64,000 nt of DNA. Source: Pisolithus tinctorius. Taxonomy: Eukaryota > Basidiomycota > Agaricomycetes > Boletales > Pisolithaceae. Below the pieces are notes generated by a model. That model saw nothing but the letters and a program-made list of their open reading frames with translations, did not search any database and was not told the origin of the DNA. This document shows, one piece after another, positions 12,701 to 22,275 of this stretch (position 1 is its first letter; each line of letters starts with the position of its first letter). A program made the translations under genes and the position numbers. Where the stretch lies: contig JANFAH010000006.1 in the NCBI GenBank assembly GCA_024663395.1, positions 1,674,001 through 1,738,000 on the forward strand, given 5' to 3'.

Positions 12701-14797
12701 TTCTGCCCATCTCTCAGCACCAGTGTCTTCTCTTACATTACCCAGAGTGCCACCAGCGATTTCCGCAATTTCCTCCTCTACATCTTGCATTCGCTCCCGC
12801 CACCGTTCCTCGTCTCTGGCCCGCTCAATGCGCTCGTCGTCGAGCTCTCTCTGTAGTTGAGCTCTGTCTTGATTCAGTTTATCGATATCCTCCTCCATTG
12901 TCTGCAAAATCGCCTGCAATTCCAACTTCTCTTCTGCCCATCCCTCAGCACCGGCGTCTTCTTCTACATCACCCAAGGCGCTGCCAGCACTGGCTCTCCG
13001 ACCTTGCCCCGAACTCGCAATACTTAACCGTGGGCCCGACTTTACATCCTCGTATTTCCTCAACCTCTCGACCAGTGCGATGTTTTCGTCCTGTAGTCGT
13101 CGGTTGAGTGCGTGCAGGTATGTATTTAACTTCTGCGCATCGAAGCGACCGGTCTTCCCTCGTTCACCAAGACCAACGGCTGGATCATACGACGCGTTCG
13201 CCCGTACATGCGCGACGAGGTCATGAGAAGATGCCGTGGAAACGAAGGACATGCGTTCGCCCGCTGAATCATAGGGGCTGTTGGTGTTTCCACCGCCAGC
13301 GTGCGATGGAGGCTCAAGGCTCTCTGACCTGTAGACCTGTGCAAGAGGATGTGACAGGCGGCCCCTGCCAGGACGGGGTGTCGCACCCGCAAACATCTTT
13401 CGAAGTGGAGCAGCAGCCGTTACCTGACCGTCATCTGAGGATTCTTCACCTGCGTTAAGAACGGCGAGGCGTCTGGGATGGGGAGTGGGAGCTTTCAAGC
13501 GTGGCCGAGCGGTTGAATTGATGACGGATAATAAGAAAGACCGCCGGCGTGTACGCGGGGTTATGGGGTCGGAGTCGAGTTCTGCTTCTTCTTCCACGTC
13601 TAGGTCTCCAGATGTTTGAGGGATATTGAATCGAGGGCGAGGGCGGGGCGCGATCGCAGGTGTCGGAGTGAAAGCTGAGGTGGGAGTCGACGAAGAGATA
13701 CCCGGAGTAAGAGTTAGAGGTGACTTCCCGACTTGTAGGATGTTGTTCACGGGATGATTCAAGTCAGACGACGAGGTAAATGTAGGTTCGTGATCGTCAT
13801 TGGCAGTCCCCTCGGGCTCGGATGTCTGGTTGGGTTCGTGTGCATCACGGCTTTCGTTTCTGAGGTTAGACGATTCCTGATCCTCGTCACTGGAGCGCGC
13901 TTCTTCGTCCGGTGATTGGAAAATAGCATTAGACAGGGACCTAACAGCGGGAGATGCCGATGTTGACCGTGGCAACGGAATATGAATACCAGGGGTAGGT
14001 GAGGGCATTTCCCTAGGAAAATGAGCTGAGTGATTGCTTCTCGGCGTGGAGTTGGGAGGTGAAGACGCGGGTGAAGGTGTGGTTCTTGACAAGGAGGGTG
14101 TTCGTGTGCGAGTGAGTGGCTTGCGGAAAGCTACATTGCGGTACTTGTCGAAAGGGGAAGGCTGAAAGATGCCTTGTAGTAGTGTCTAGACCCAAGTGGG
14201 CAAACTCACCTTGGGCTCCGATCGCAGCGACACGGAGTAGTCGTACTTCAGCCCCTTCTTCGGTGTGGGCTCCTCCGCTGGGAAATCGGGAGGCAGGGGA
14301 GAGCTTGACCGACTTACAGACTCTAGAGCATCGGCGAGAGACATGTCTTCACCATCGTCGGCTTCCACTGGAGGAAGATAAACCTCCGGAACGCTGTTCG
14401 CGCTCTGGGAGAGTGGTCCTTCGTCCATATCTTCGCTGTCATGTGGAAGTGAGGTGATAGCACTGACATCGAAACTTTGCTGGGGGTTTCTGATATATCC
14501 TTGAGAGGCCGATGACTTGACAGACACGGACCGTGATGCAACCGAGGTTGCAAATCGGGCGGTACTGGAGGTACTTGACTGTAGCTTGGCTGTAGTGGCA
14601 GTTATATGTGACGATGGAGCCACCGGTGTAGAATGAACAGGGAGAACCAGATTTTCGTCTTCTGACGATGATTGATCAGAGGTCGTTTCTGGCACCATCG
14701 AATGTTCGAACCCCGGGAGGGAGGGCAAGGAGGATGGCTCCCGTTCGTCTTGGATCCTTCGCCAAATTGTAGACGGTGTCTCAAGCAAGGCCGTCAT
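9777..14797 (-). CDS. Pericentrin/Spc110/Pcp1-like spindle-pole-body coiled-coil protein with PACT domain
   Basis: Large multi-exon coiled-coil protein, roughly 1,400 residues. Exon 1 (14797-14210) starts MTALLETPSTIWRRIQDE and is low-complexity and acidic. Exon 2 (14161-12053) has a Ser/Pro-rich, phosphorylatable-looking stretch, then LNTYLHALNRRLQDEN and two near-repeat coiled-coil blocks (AEEKLELQAILQTMEED and AEEKLELEAILQKMEED). Further exons, 11995-11670, 11620-11350, 11294-11148, 11096-11024 and on towards 9777, continue the coiled coil. The C-terminus carries the key evidence: LRDDLAYQKRYLLVLLANFE, ILACIARIGYP, RSVALCVIFAHRI and W-x4-ANKQAIADAL have the order and spacing of the PACT (AKAP450/pericentrin) domain, which anchors such proteins to centrosomes or spindle-pole bodies and binds calmodulin. 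The last exon was joined by hand across an intron and ends at the TAG at 9777-9779. Family membership is fairly sure; the one-to-one relation to Pcp1 or Spc110 is inferred. Some internal splice sites are uncertain. Confidence 0.78.
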
Positions 14798-15449
14798 CGT
14801 AGAATCGGATTTCCTGCATAAACCGGTGTTGGCGAAGAACAGTACTACCAAGGACTAGTTCGTCCTTTGATCCCAGGTGTTCACTCGTCGGTATCACGCG
14901 ACACCAACCGCGTTATGTCTCAACCACGTGACCGCGCGTCCCCGATTGGACAAGTCACCTTGTATACAAGGTCACTGCACCTGGAAATTTGTCACTCATT
15001 TTTCAACATCCACAATTTTCCCCATAAACAAAGTCTGATTCAAGTCACAGTGGCAGTGAATTGTAGATTTGGAATTATGTGGCTCAGCCTGTCCAAGCTC
15101 AATGCCAATGCACTACTGTGCTGCAGAGACAGAGGAGTTGACAATGGAGTGATGGGTGGTATATGATCTTTAGACATCAAAATCTTGCATGTAAATTAAG
15201 GGGATCTATGTTGCATCTGTAAACAAGGTGCCTGCTATCCCCAATGGCCCTATCTTCTAGTGAATTTATTATGAGTCTGGTTCTACATAATAGTGTGGCT
15301 CAAAGTCACCAGCAGTTTGGCTGTGGAGTCAGGTATTTTGATGTAAGTTTTTGGCCAAGAATGGCAGAATTCAAACTCTGACCACTCTCTGTTTCACTCT
15401 CATCACTTGTTGTCAGCAGCCTGTTGCCCATGGAGTCTAATTCCTCTGG
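14798..15449. other. Gene-to-transposon boundary region, no supported gene
   Basis: Upstream region of the coiled-coil gene. From about 15,000 the sequence turns AT-rich and CpG-poor, like the neighbouring old elements, but I find no element end or coding motif before the Gypsy A target duplication at 15,450. Confidence 0.5.
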
Positions 15450-15454
15450 TCCCC

Positions 15455-16379
15455 TGTGAAGTATGGGTTTACCCTCAGGTGACCGGGCTTCAAGACCAGG
15501 TGACAGGGGCTAAGTCCAAGTAACCAGAATCAAGGCCGGGAGACAGGGGCCAAGTCTGGTGGGACCGGAGTTAAGGCCGGAGGTCAGGGGCTAAGTCCAG
15601 AGGACCAGACTTAAGGCCGGGAGTGCAGGAACAAGACCGGTAGCATGGGAAACTGACTGGTCTTGGGGTGCACACAGGGGGGAAGCCAGTCCGGGGTTGG
15701 ATCTACCTCCCTTGGTCTCAGCTTATGTGCTGTACCCTTATGCAAGCCGGGGAGAGGTCTGGGACAGGGGCCAGGGATAGCTTAAGGCTTGGCCTTAGCT
15801 ATGGAGTAGTCTCAGGGTGTAGTACAGGAGTTGAGGGTAATACTTAATTGATATTCTGACTGAGGGTGCTATGAAGTATGTACAGGGGTTAAATACATGA
15901 GGCCGGTCTGGGATAACGAACATAGAGCTGGACTTGTTAATAAGCTATTAGCAAGAAGATTAGCAAGAGAGTGGATAGCCACAGTGGCTGTGCCAAGGCT
16001 AATAGCCAAAGTCCAGGTGACTGGCATACCGGGGTCAGACACAGGATTTGTACAGTAAGCAAAGTCAGATGAATGGGTGAGACTAAATATAGTATAAACA
16101 AAGGGAAACAGACCGGAGATATGTCTGGGTGACCTGGACATAGACCTGGGAGGACCGGGGTGGAGCAGCACAAGGCTGGGAAGCCGAAGTGGACTGGAGA
16201 TAGGGGTAAAACACCGGACTTAAGTTATTTAGACTGGAGTTGGGTTTCCTAGGGCTGGAGTTGAGTTCTCTAGGCCAGAGTTAGGTTTTCTAGGCTGGAC
16301 TAGGACTGGACTTGACCGGAGATAGGGGCTAGGGGTCCAGACTGGACTGGGACCAAGTCCAAGAGTCATGGATATGACA
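15455..16379 (-). repeat. Gypsy A 3' LTR (left)
   Basis: Long terminal repeat of 925 bp, the same length as its partner at 40234-41158 and alignable along its whole length, with scattered transitions. It has TG...CA ends and is rich in GACCGG/CCGGAG words, many decayed to CCAGAG or CTGGAG. The adjoining internal side begins with the polypurine tract. Confidence 0.9.
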
Positions 16380-17560
16380 GTATCCCCCTCTTAGGAACCG
16401 AACCCTTGAGGTTCCATAGGGAAATATGTTCAGAGGGTTATGCAGTGAGGTCGCATGACTCAGAGTGAGTCCGAGTGCACACACAGTGCCAAGGGAGAGC
16501 CCGAGGGCTGGGAAACAGGACAGCGATGACCAGAGGTCCAGTAGTTCGGACCAGAATGGCATAAGCTGGGTTTGGGGTCAAGGGTCAAGTCTGAGGAGTG
16601 TTCCAGGAACCTGAGACCAGAGAAGCAACAACAAGGAGGGTTGGAGACCGGTCTAGGAGGCTGCCAGATGGTTCCACAGGCCAGGACAGGGCAAAGCCGA
16701 GTCTGGGAGTGACTAGACCAGCTGGACAGGAGTTTCCAGAGACAGTGAAAGCTGAGGCTGATGTCTCAGAGGGCCAGAGTTGCACTTCGGAGCTGGGTTA
16801 AGGCAAACTGAAGGCTGGGAATGACCAGGTAAGGCCTAGGGGTGTGCTTCAGGGCCAGGTCAGGGAAAGCTGGAGACTGAAGATGTGCAGGGGACCAGTA
16901 ATGTCCAACTAATGTACCAGGAGTGTGCCACTAGGGCCAGAGGTGTGCCTCAAAGCCAGTTCAGGGCAACATGGAGGCCGAGAGGGTCCAGAGAGGTCCA
17001 GAGATGATCAAAAGATGGTCCAGGGGTGTACCAGTGTGCTGCTGAGTGACAGCAGAACGACACAAAGGCTAGGTGGGTGCCAGGAAGGCTGGAAAACTGG
17101 TCTAGGAATGCACCAGTTGGACTGGGACTGCACTGCAGGGATACAGAGGGTCACAAGAAGTGCCAAGAAGGCCAGGTTAGGTCCAAGGTCTGCTCCAGGG
17201 GGTCACGGGGTCTGAAAGTGTGTATCTACAGAAAAAGAAAACAGATAACAGAAAACCAAGAAAACATATAACAAGGAAACAGGAAACCGAAGCCAGAGAC
17301 AGGGGTCAAAGCCGAAGGCTGAGACCAAGGGTGGCTTAGGCCAGGAGTGGCCAAAGCCAGAGACCAAGACCAGGAGTGGCTGAAGCCTGTTGTGCTAAAG
17401 TGAGTGGTCTGGTGAAAGCAGCCAGACTGAAGACCGGTCAAGGGAACAGAAGGCCTGGAAGGCTGGGAACTGGTCTGAGGGTCAGAGAGGGCTTGAACAG
17501 ACAGGTGGGGACCAGTCTGGAGCCAGAGAAGACCAGAGGCCATCAGGAGACCAGTCTGTA
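16380..17560 (-). mobile_element. Gypsy A internal remnant (3' part)
   Basis: Sequence between the 3' LTR of Gypsy A and the left end of element T. It is G/A-rich on the plus strand with endlessly varied GACCAGAG/CCGGAG-like words. Open frames in it are translations of this word pattern and show no domain. It should correspond to the 3' end of pol plus downstream region, but nothing is recognisable. Confidence 0.6.
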
Positions 17561-17650
17561 TGGAAAGCCAGACGGTCACGCTCAGGTACATAGTACGAGA
17601 TGTGCCGTACACCTACTGTATTTGGTAGTCGGCCACCTTGGGACCCGGGA
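17561..17650 (+). repeat. Element T left terminal inverted repeat
   Basis: The outer 25 bases match the inverse of 34570-34594 at 23 positions, both mismatches being C/T or A/G. After an unmatched stretch of about 35 bases, a second block at about 17622-17650 matches the inverse of about 34501-34530 (TTGGTA, CCTTGGGACCC). The two-block design resembles a transposase-binding subterminal site; that role is inferred. Confidence 0.7.
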
Positions 17651-17743
17651 CAGCCCCAGAAAAATACACGCGGGTGTTTATAGGTATTTATGCAGACTCT
17701 GCCAAGGTTGAGTCCAAGTAATGACATTCTAGTTACTGTAGTA

Positions 17744-18870
17744 CTACATATGTATCAAGTACCACAGGTACTCACCTTCTACTAATACCATGCCTTGCTG
17801 TGAGAGTGTCAGTGCAAAAGTGTGCTCGGAATCACTGCTATTCAGGGCATCGATGATCATATCAATAGCAGAATGTGTATATCCGTGCACTGCAAGGTAT
17901 CGGGCGGCATGGGCACCGAGCGTGTGGATGCGACAGTGTGTCTGTGCGGGTGGAATGGAGTAGAAATACTGAGTTTGTGCAATGCCACGCAGAGTCCGTG
18001 TGTGAGAATAGATGATTGGGGAGTGCGTGTCTTGATCCCAGCCCACAATCTGCTGAGTCATTGTCGAGCTGGCTATTTAAAGTGTTAATAACAACGTAGG
18101 TAGCTGGAGTAATGTCATACATACCAGGCACAGAGGCAGGCAACGGTGTTGCGCTCAATTGTGATGCTTGCACAGCAGGCCTTGATGTCACAGTACGTGG
18201 TGCTGTCGAGCTGGCTATTTAAAGTGTTAATAACAATGTAGGTAGCTGGAGTAATGTCATACGTACCAGACACAGAGGCAGGCAACAGTGTTGCACTCAG
18301 TTGTGATGCTTGCACAGCAGGCCTCGACGTCATAGTACATGGCTCAGGCTTCAGTGGGCCTGGCGGCTGCCTTGGCGCTGGTGGGTGGCTTGGATTGGGC
18401 TGTGCACTGGGACTATCATGAAGCTGGATGCTCGCCAATCTGTCCATGAGACTCCCAACGCTCGTAGTATTACTAGAGCAGCCTGTGAGCAATGATTAGT
18501 CGATTCATGATAGTAGAACAGTTCTAGACAAATGTTGCTTGCCAGGTAGTGACGGCAGAGGGCTGCAACTCGCACTTGTAGCTAACATTGCTGGCATGCG
18601 ATCATCGATACCTTTGACTATCAAATAAGCCAAAGCTTCCCAGAATGTGCATGACTCTCTCCATTTGGGATAAGCAAACGATTGTTCTGAGGTCGTCACA
18701 CTATCTCTAGGATGCTAGAACTTGAGACAACCACTACACAAACATAAGTCATGCCAATAACCTTGTGCGATGAATACCAGCGGGTGCACCCACAACTACG
18801 GCATAAAATGAACCATCGGGAAGTAGGTTTCATACAGCAGTCAAGTTGCTGAATGCTTCAAGCAATTGTG
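17744..18870 (-). pseudogene. Viroplasmin / RNase H1 N-terminal-like gene of element T (degraded)
   Basis: On the minus strand near 18,820-18,780 the frame reads FYAVVVGAPAGIHRTR. After a probable intron, SFAYPKWRESCTFWEALAYL follows. This order (F/Y-Y-x-V-V-x-G-x-x-x-G-I/V, then an aromatic and E-A-L-x-Y-L) is that of the viroplasmin or RNase H1 N-terminal domain, which binds RNA-DNA hybrids or dsRNA and is frequent in fungal mobile-element proteins. Downstream exons encode GSLMDRLASIQLHD and a Pro-rich stretch, then AARYLAVHGYTHSAIDMI. A 142-bp tandem duplication interrupts it. The start and several splice sites are not resolved, so it may be broken. The family call rests on pattern alone. 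Confidence 0.4.
18063..18346. repeat. 142-bp tandem duplication inside element T
   Basis: The segment from GTCGAGCTGGCTATTTAAAG (18063) recurs at 18205 with a period of 142 bp. About ten point differences are visible, nearly all transitions. It duplicates part of the viroplasmin-like gene, including a putative exon edge. Confidence 0.85.
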
Positions 18871-19937
18871 TAGGGCTTGGGTTTGACTGTGTCGCGGTTA
18901 CGGTGTCTAACACATGCTGCAATGTTGATTGGACATGCTCGGCCTCGTTCGTTGAGAAACACTGTACAGCTATTGGTAGGGGGGGTGCAGATCGCCCACA
19001 TGGAATGTAGGGGCTAGAAGTTTAATAAGTGTAGAGTAGCATGTATATATATCTTCATGTGACGCACCAACTTCGGTGTATGCCTGGGTTTCTACCACCA
19101 ACCACAACCCAGCAGGGTTCCATAAAGTGAGGGCTCGGGATAGGATATGGGAACCAATGTCATTGAAATCTACTAGTTTATAGCCTACACGATCCAGTCG
19201 TTACATGCAATGGAAAAGGAAAAGGCACTACCTAGTCATTGTCACCTCGAGTCTCCAAAGTGGCACTGGGCACCTTCTCTCGAGAACCAGTGGTGTCGAT
19301 CCTGAACGGCTGCAACTGAAACCCACGCCACTGGCAAAACGAGTTACACATGTGTTCTGTCTCAAAACATTCCACTCCAATCTCCAAGTTTCCCTCGCCA
19401 AATAAGTCTCTACCCTTTCCCACAGAGCTAGGCAACAGTTAGACACATTGAGGTAACAATACAGATGTGCAACGCACGGATGTGTTAAGATCTGAGGGTC
19501 AGTGAGCAGTGTTTGACTCCCTGTGTAATAGAATTAATATCGAAGCCATGCCGCATGTCACAAATGAACGCATACCTTGATAGTCAGCTATGTAAACAAG
19601 CCCCTTTGTCTTGATGTATTGCACGTGTTGAGTAAAGCAGAGAAACTCCACGATATCATACCCTTCCTCATCCAGATCGAGAAGTGGAATGCAATCGCAA
19701 TTATGAACAAATTTTGTGAAGTCACCGTCGCATTCAATTTTCTCCTCCAAAAGGTAAGCACCGGTCATTCGGGTCGAGCTTCTTGATAAGCTTGCCGAAA
19801 CGCTTATGGACTCCAGAGCCTGGGTATATGCAAGGGCAAGTCCAGCATCCACAAAACGGAGGCGAGGGATCAGAAATGGTGGTGGAGTTGGGGAAGCTGC
19901 AATAGCATGGTCAATGAATTTGTAGGTCATCTTCATG

Positions 19938-20651
19938 TGTCAAGTCCGGGCCTACTCCGACCAACTCCGACGCTTAATAAGGTCTAGAGGAGGGTCCGGA
20001 AGCAAGTCCAACACAGAAGAACAGAACTCCGACTAGCAGAGTGTCGGCAGGAACGAAGTCCGCTGAGACAAAGGCGGAGCGGAGTGAGGGCGTCGGGTTT
20101 AGCTCGTGTGCTACCCCCTTGCACGATCTCAGCCCTCGTATTTCAGAGGGAGAGTACAGACGGAGAGTCGGAGATAACTCCGACAGACAGAAGACGGAAT
20201 CAGAGGGAGTAGGAACTAAGTTGATATTCGTACTGAGGAACAGCGGAGTACAGTACATGTCTTTATACTGCTACGGAGGTACAGTAACCGGAATCGGAAC
20301 TGACATACGGAGACTCATAAGTTTTCAAGTAAAATTTCCTGGACGACGAATGAAGGGTAGACGGAGGACATACGAACAGGTAACACAGAACATCCAGAAA
20401 AGGAAGCAGTCCAGGCGCTGGACCATGCGGTGAGCGCGCTGCGGAGTACCTGACTGCGAAGGTAGTCACATGACACCTCAGAGAACGGACCACTCGGTCC
20501 GGTAGGAGGGCAACACAAGTCCGACAGCAGTCGGAGTGGAGATGGTTCGTAACCAACAGAAGTTGGGCGGAGTTGGTGCGGAGTGAGTGAATGACCGGCG
20601 GAGTGGAGCGCGGAGTGAGTAAGGGCTTAGTGTGAATGCACGGTTATGACA
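19938..20651 (-). repeat. Gypsy B 3' LTR (left)
   Basis: 714 bp, TGTCAAGTCC...GGTTATGACA. Differs from the other LTR at nine positions that I can find, all transitions and eight at CpG dinucleotides. Contains more than a dozen CGGAG words. Confidence 0.95.
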
Positions 20652-20654
20652 GTG

Positions 20655-20664
20655 CCCCCCCCTT
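20655..20664 (-). promoter_or_regulatory. Gypsy B polypurine tract
   Basis: AAGGGGGGGG on the element's sense (minus) strand, four bases before the 3' LTR: the expected plus-strand DNA priming site. Confidence 0.75.
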
Positions 20665-20846
20665 AGGGCCTGAACCCCTGAAGGCCGCATGTACGGAACG
20701 AGATCAACACGAGTTGATCATTTGAAATTATTTTGATGCCTCGAGGATAATGGGTTTAGCCGCGGCGGAGCTCCGTCGGAGTTCAAAGTACCGCTTAAAA
20801 ACACGTGTTAGGGTACCGAACCCTCGTACCTTCCTCCCTCATCACC

Positions 20847-22061
20847 ATGTCCTCTCAGCGCGAGAACACAACCCCCCAGCCAACCCCAGGCCACTCCCGC
20901 AACTACTCCCAAGTTGCGGACGACGTGCTGGTCGTCCTTACCGACGACTCGACCGACACCGAGCGCGAGAAGAACGCGGAGAAAGCACGTCGGCGAGCGG
21001 AGGCGGAGCAGAAAGAGAAAGAGCGCGAGGCGGAGCGCAAGGCCAAATGGGAGCAGGCCAGATGACGAAAGGCGGAGGAAGCACGACTGGAGGCGGAGCG
21101 GAGACAGAAAGAAGAGGAGGAAGCGCAGAGAAAGAAGGCGGCGGAGGAAGAGGCCGAAAGGCAAAGGCAGAGAGCCTCTCAGGAGAGGGCCCAGGCCAGG
21201 CGGGATGAGGCCGCGCAAAGGTGAGTGACAGGATCCTACGAGCCAGGCGGAGCTGACTTGTATTTTTTTTATTTCAGGTTAAGTGGCGCGGTCTACGACG
21301 TCAACACCGCCCAGAGGGTCCCTGGGACCTCTGTGGTGGTCACCGCGACCAGGCGGCCCCCCTGCACTCGCTGCATAGCGAGTCTGACGGCAGGTCAGTG
21401 CGAGCCAGGGCAAGGTAAGACCAGGGCTTGTGTGCCCTGCCACAACAAGAAAAAGACCTGCAGCTGGACGCGGGAAGAGGTGGCGGCGGGACCCTCGCGG
21501 AAGAGGGCAGGGACAGGAAGCTCCCGAGGGGAGAAAAAGAAGAAGCCGCGAGGGAAGGGGAAGGCAAGAGCGACGGAGACGGAGGAGGCTGACGACGAGT
21601 GGGAGGCAGGCGGAGAAGACGACGAGCCAGCGACCCCGCTCGAGGGTCCCTCGGGTGCGGGAGTCCACACGTGGTGGGCGGAGTGGGAGCGCGAGCGACA
21701 GCTGCAAGCCATGGAGAGGCAGGCCGAAGCGCACGAGACCGCTGCGCTGGCCTTCGAGAGGATGGCAGAGGCAGCGGAGCGGATGGCGGAGGCTGCAGAG
21801 CGGACCGCCGACGAGTGGGCGCTGTACCGCGCCTGGGCAGAGTGGGCGGAGATGAGGAGAAGGGAGGATGCGCGTGAGGCCAGAGTGGCCGAGTTCGAAC
21901 GTGCAGGAGGAGGATGGAAGAGGCCACAGTCGGAGGCGGCGGAGGATCAGCGAGAGGAAGCGGACGAAGGTGCGGAGGGGGATAACGAGGAAGAAGTCAA
22001 AGGAGAGCAGGAAGGCGGTGAAGAACAGGAGGGTGGCGGAGAACAAGCGATGGAAGAGTAA
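20847..22061 (+). CDS. Antisense gene of Gypsy B: coiled-coil protein with zinc-cluster-like Cys motif
   Basis: Runs opposite to gag-pol between the pol end and the 3' LTR. Exon 1 from ATG 20847 encodes MSSQRENTTPQPTPGHSRNY, then an Arg/Glu/Lys-rich coiled coil. A TGA at 21063-21065 (likely from CGA) interrupts this copy. After it the frame continues to 21220. An intron with GTGAGT donor and pyrimidine-rich TTTCAG acceptor (21221-21277) joins exon 2, which has RRPPCTRC and then ACVPCHNKKKTC. The Cys spacing is C-x2-C-x8-C-x9-C-x2-C-x6-C, like the fungal Zn2Cys6 cluster but with one longer loop. An acidic Ala/Glu-rich coiled coil (MAEAAERMAEAAERTADEW) and a Glu/Gly-rich tail end at 22061. DNA or RNA binding is inferred from the Cys motif and basic residues. 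Strand, splice signals and domain pattern support a real gene rather than a shadow. Confidence 0.72.
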
Positions 22062-22083
22062 AGTAGTTTTGTTTTCTTTCTTT

Positions 22084-22085
<2 letters not shown>

Positions 22086-22114
<29 letters not shown>
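22086..22114. repeat. T29 homopolymer (A29 on the retrotransposon sense strand)
   Basis: 29 uninterrupted T residues just after the antisense gene's stop codon and 160 bp beyond the end of pol. Read in the direction of the retrotransposon it is an A tract following pol. It may be an imprint of a poly(A) tail or simple slippage. Confidence 0.8.
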
Positions 22115-22275
22115 GTCTTTAGTTTGTATATTTCTGTACTACTACGAAATAGACTTGTGACTTTTGTTCGCGACTCTGAGAAGTGAAATAGACAAGCGGA
22201 GAAAATGCTAAAGTACTTAAGGTAGTTCAGTGAGTGGCGGAGTTGGCCAGCGGAGGAAGGTTATGTGGGCGGAGT

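Noticed and set aside
12255..12856. Open frames on the plus strand opposite the spindle-pole-body gene
   Set aside because: Ser/Leu/Phe-rich complement of coiled-coil codons; no domain.
15455..16379. Reading the two Gypsy A LTRs as independent solo LTRs
   Set aside because: A solo LTR would have its own duplication on both sides. Here each LTR has TCCCC only on the outer side, with polypurine tract or leader on the inner side, as for one complete element.
21279..22046. Long frames on the minus strand opposite the antisense gene of Gypsy B
   Set aside because: They are shadows: low-complexity Leu/Pro/Arg translations caused by the GC-rich coiled-coil coding strand, without motif or start context.
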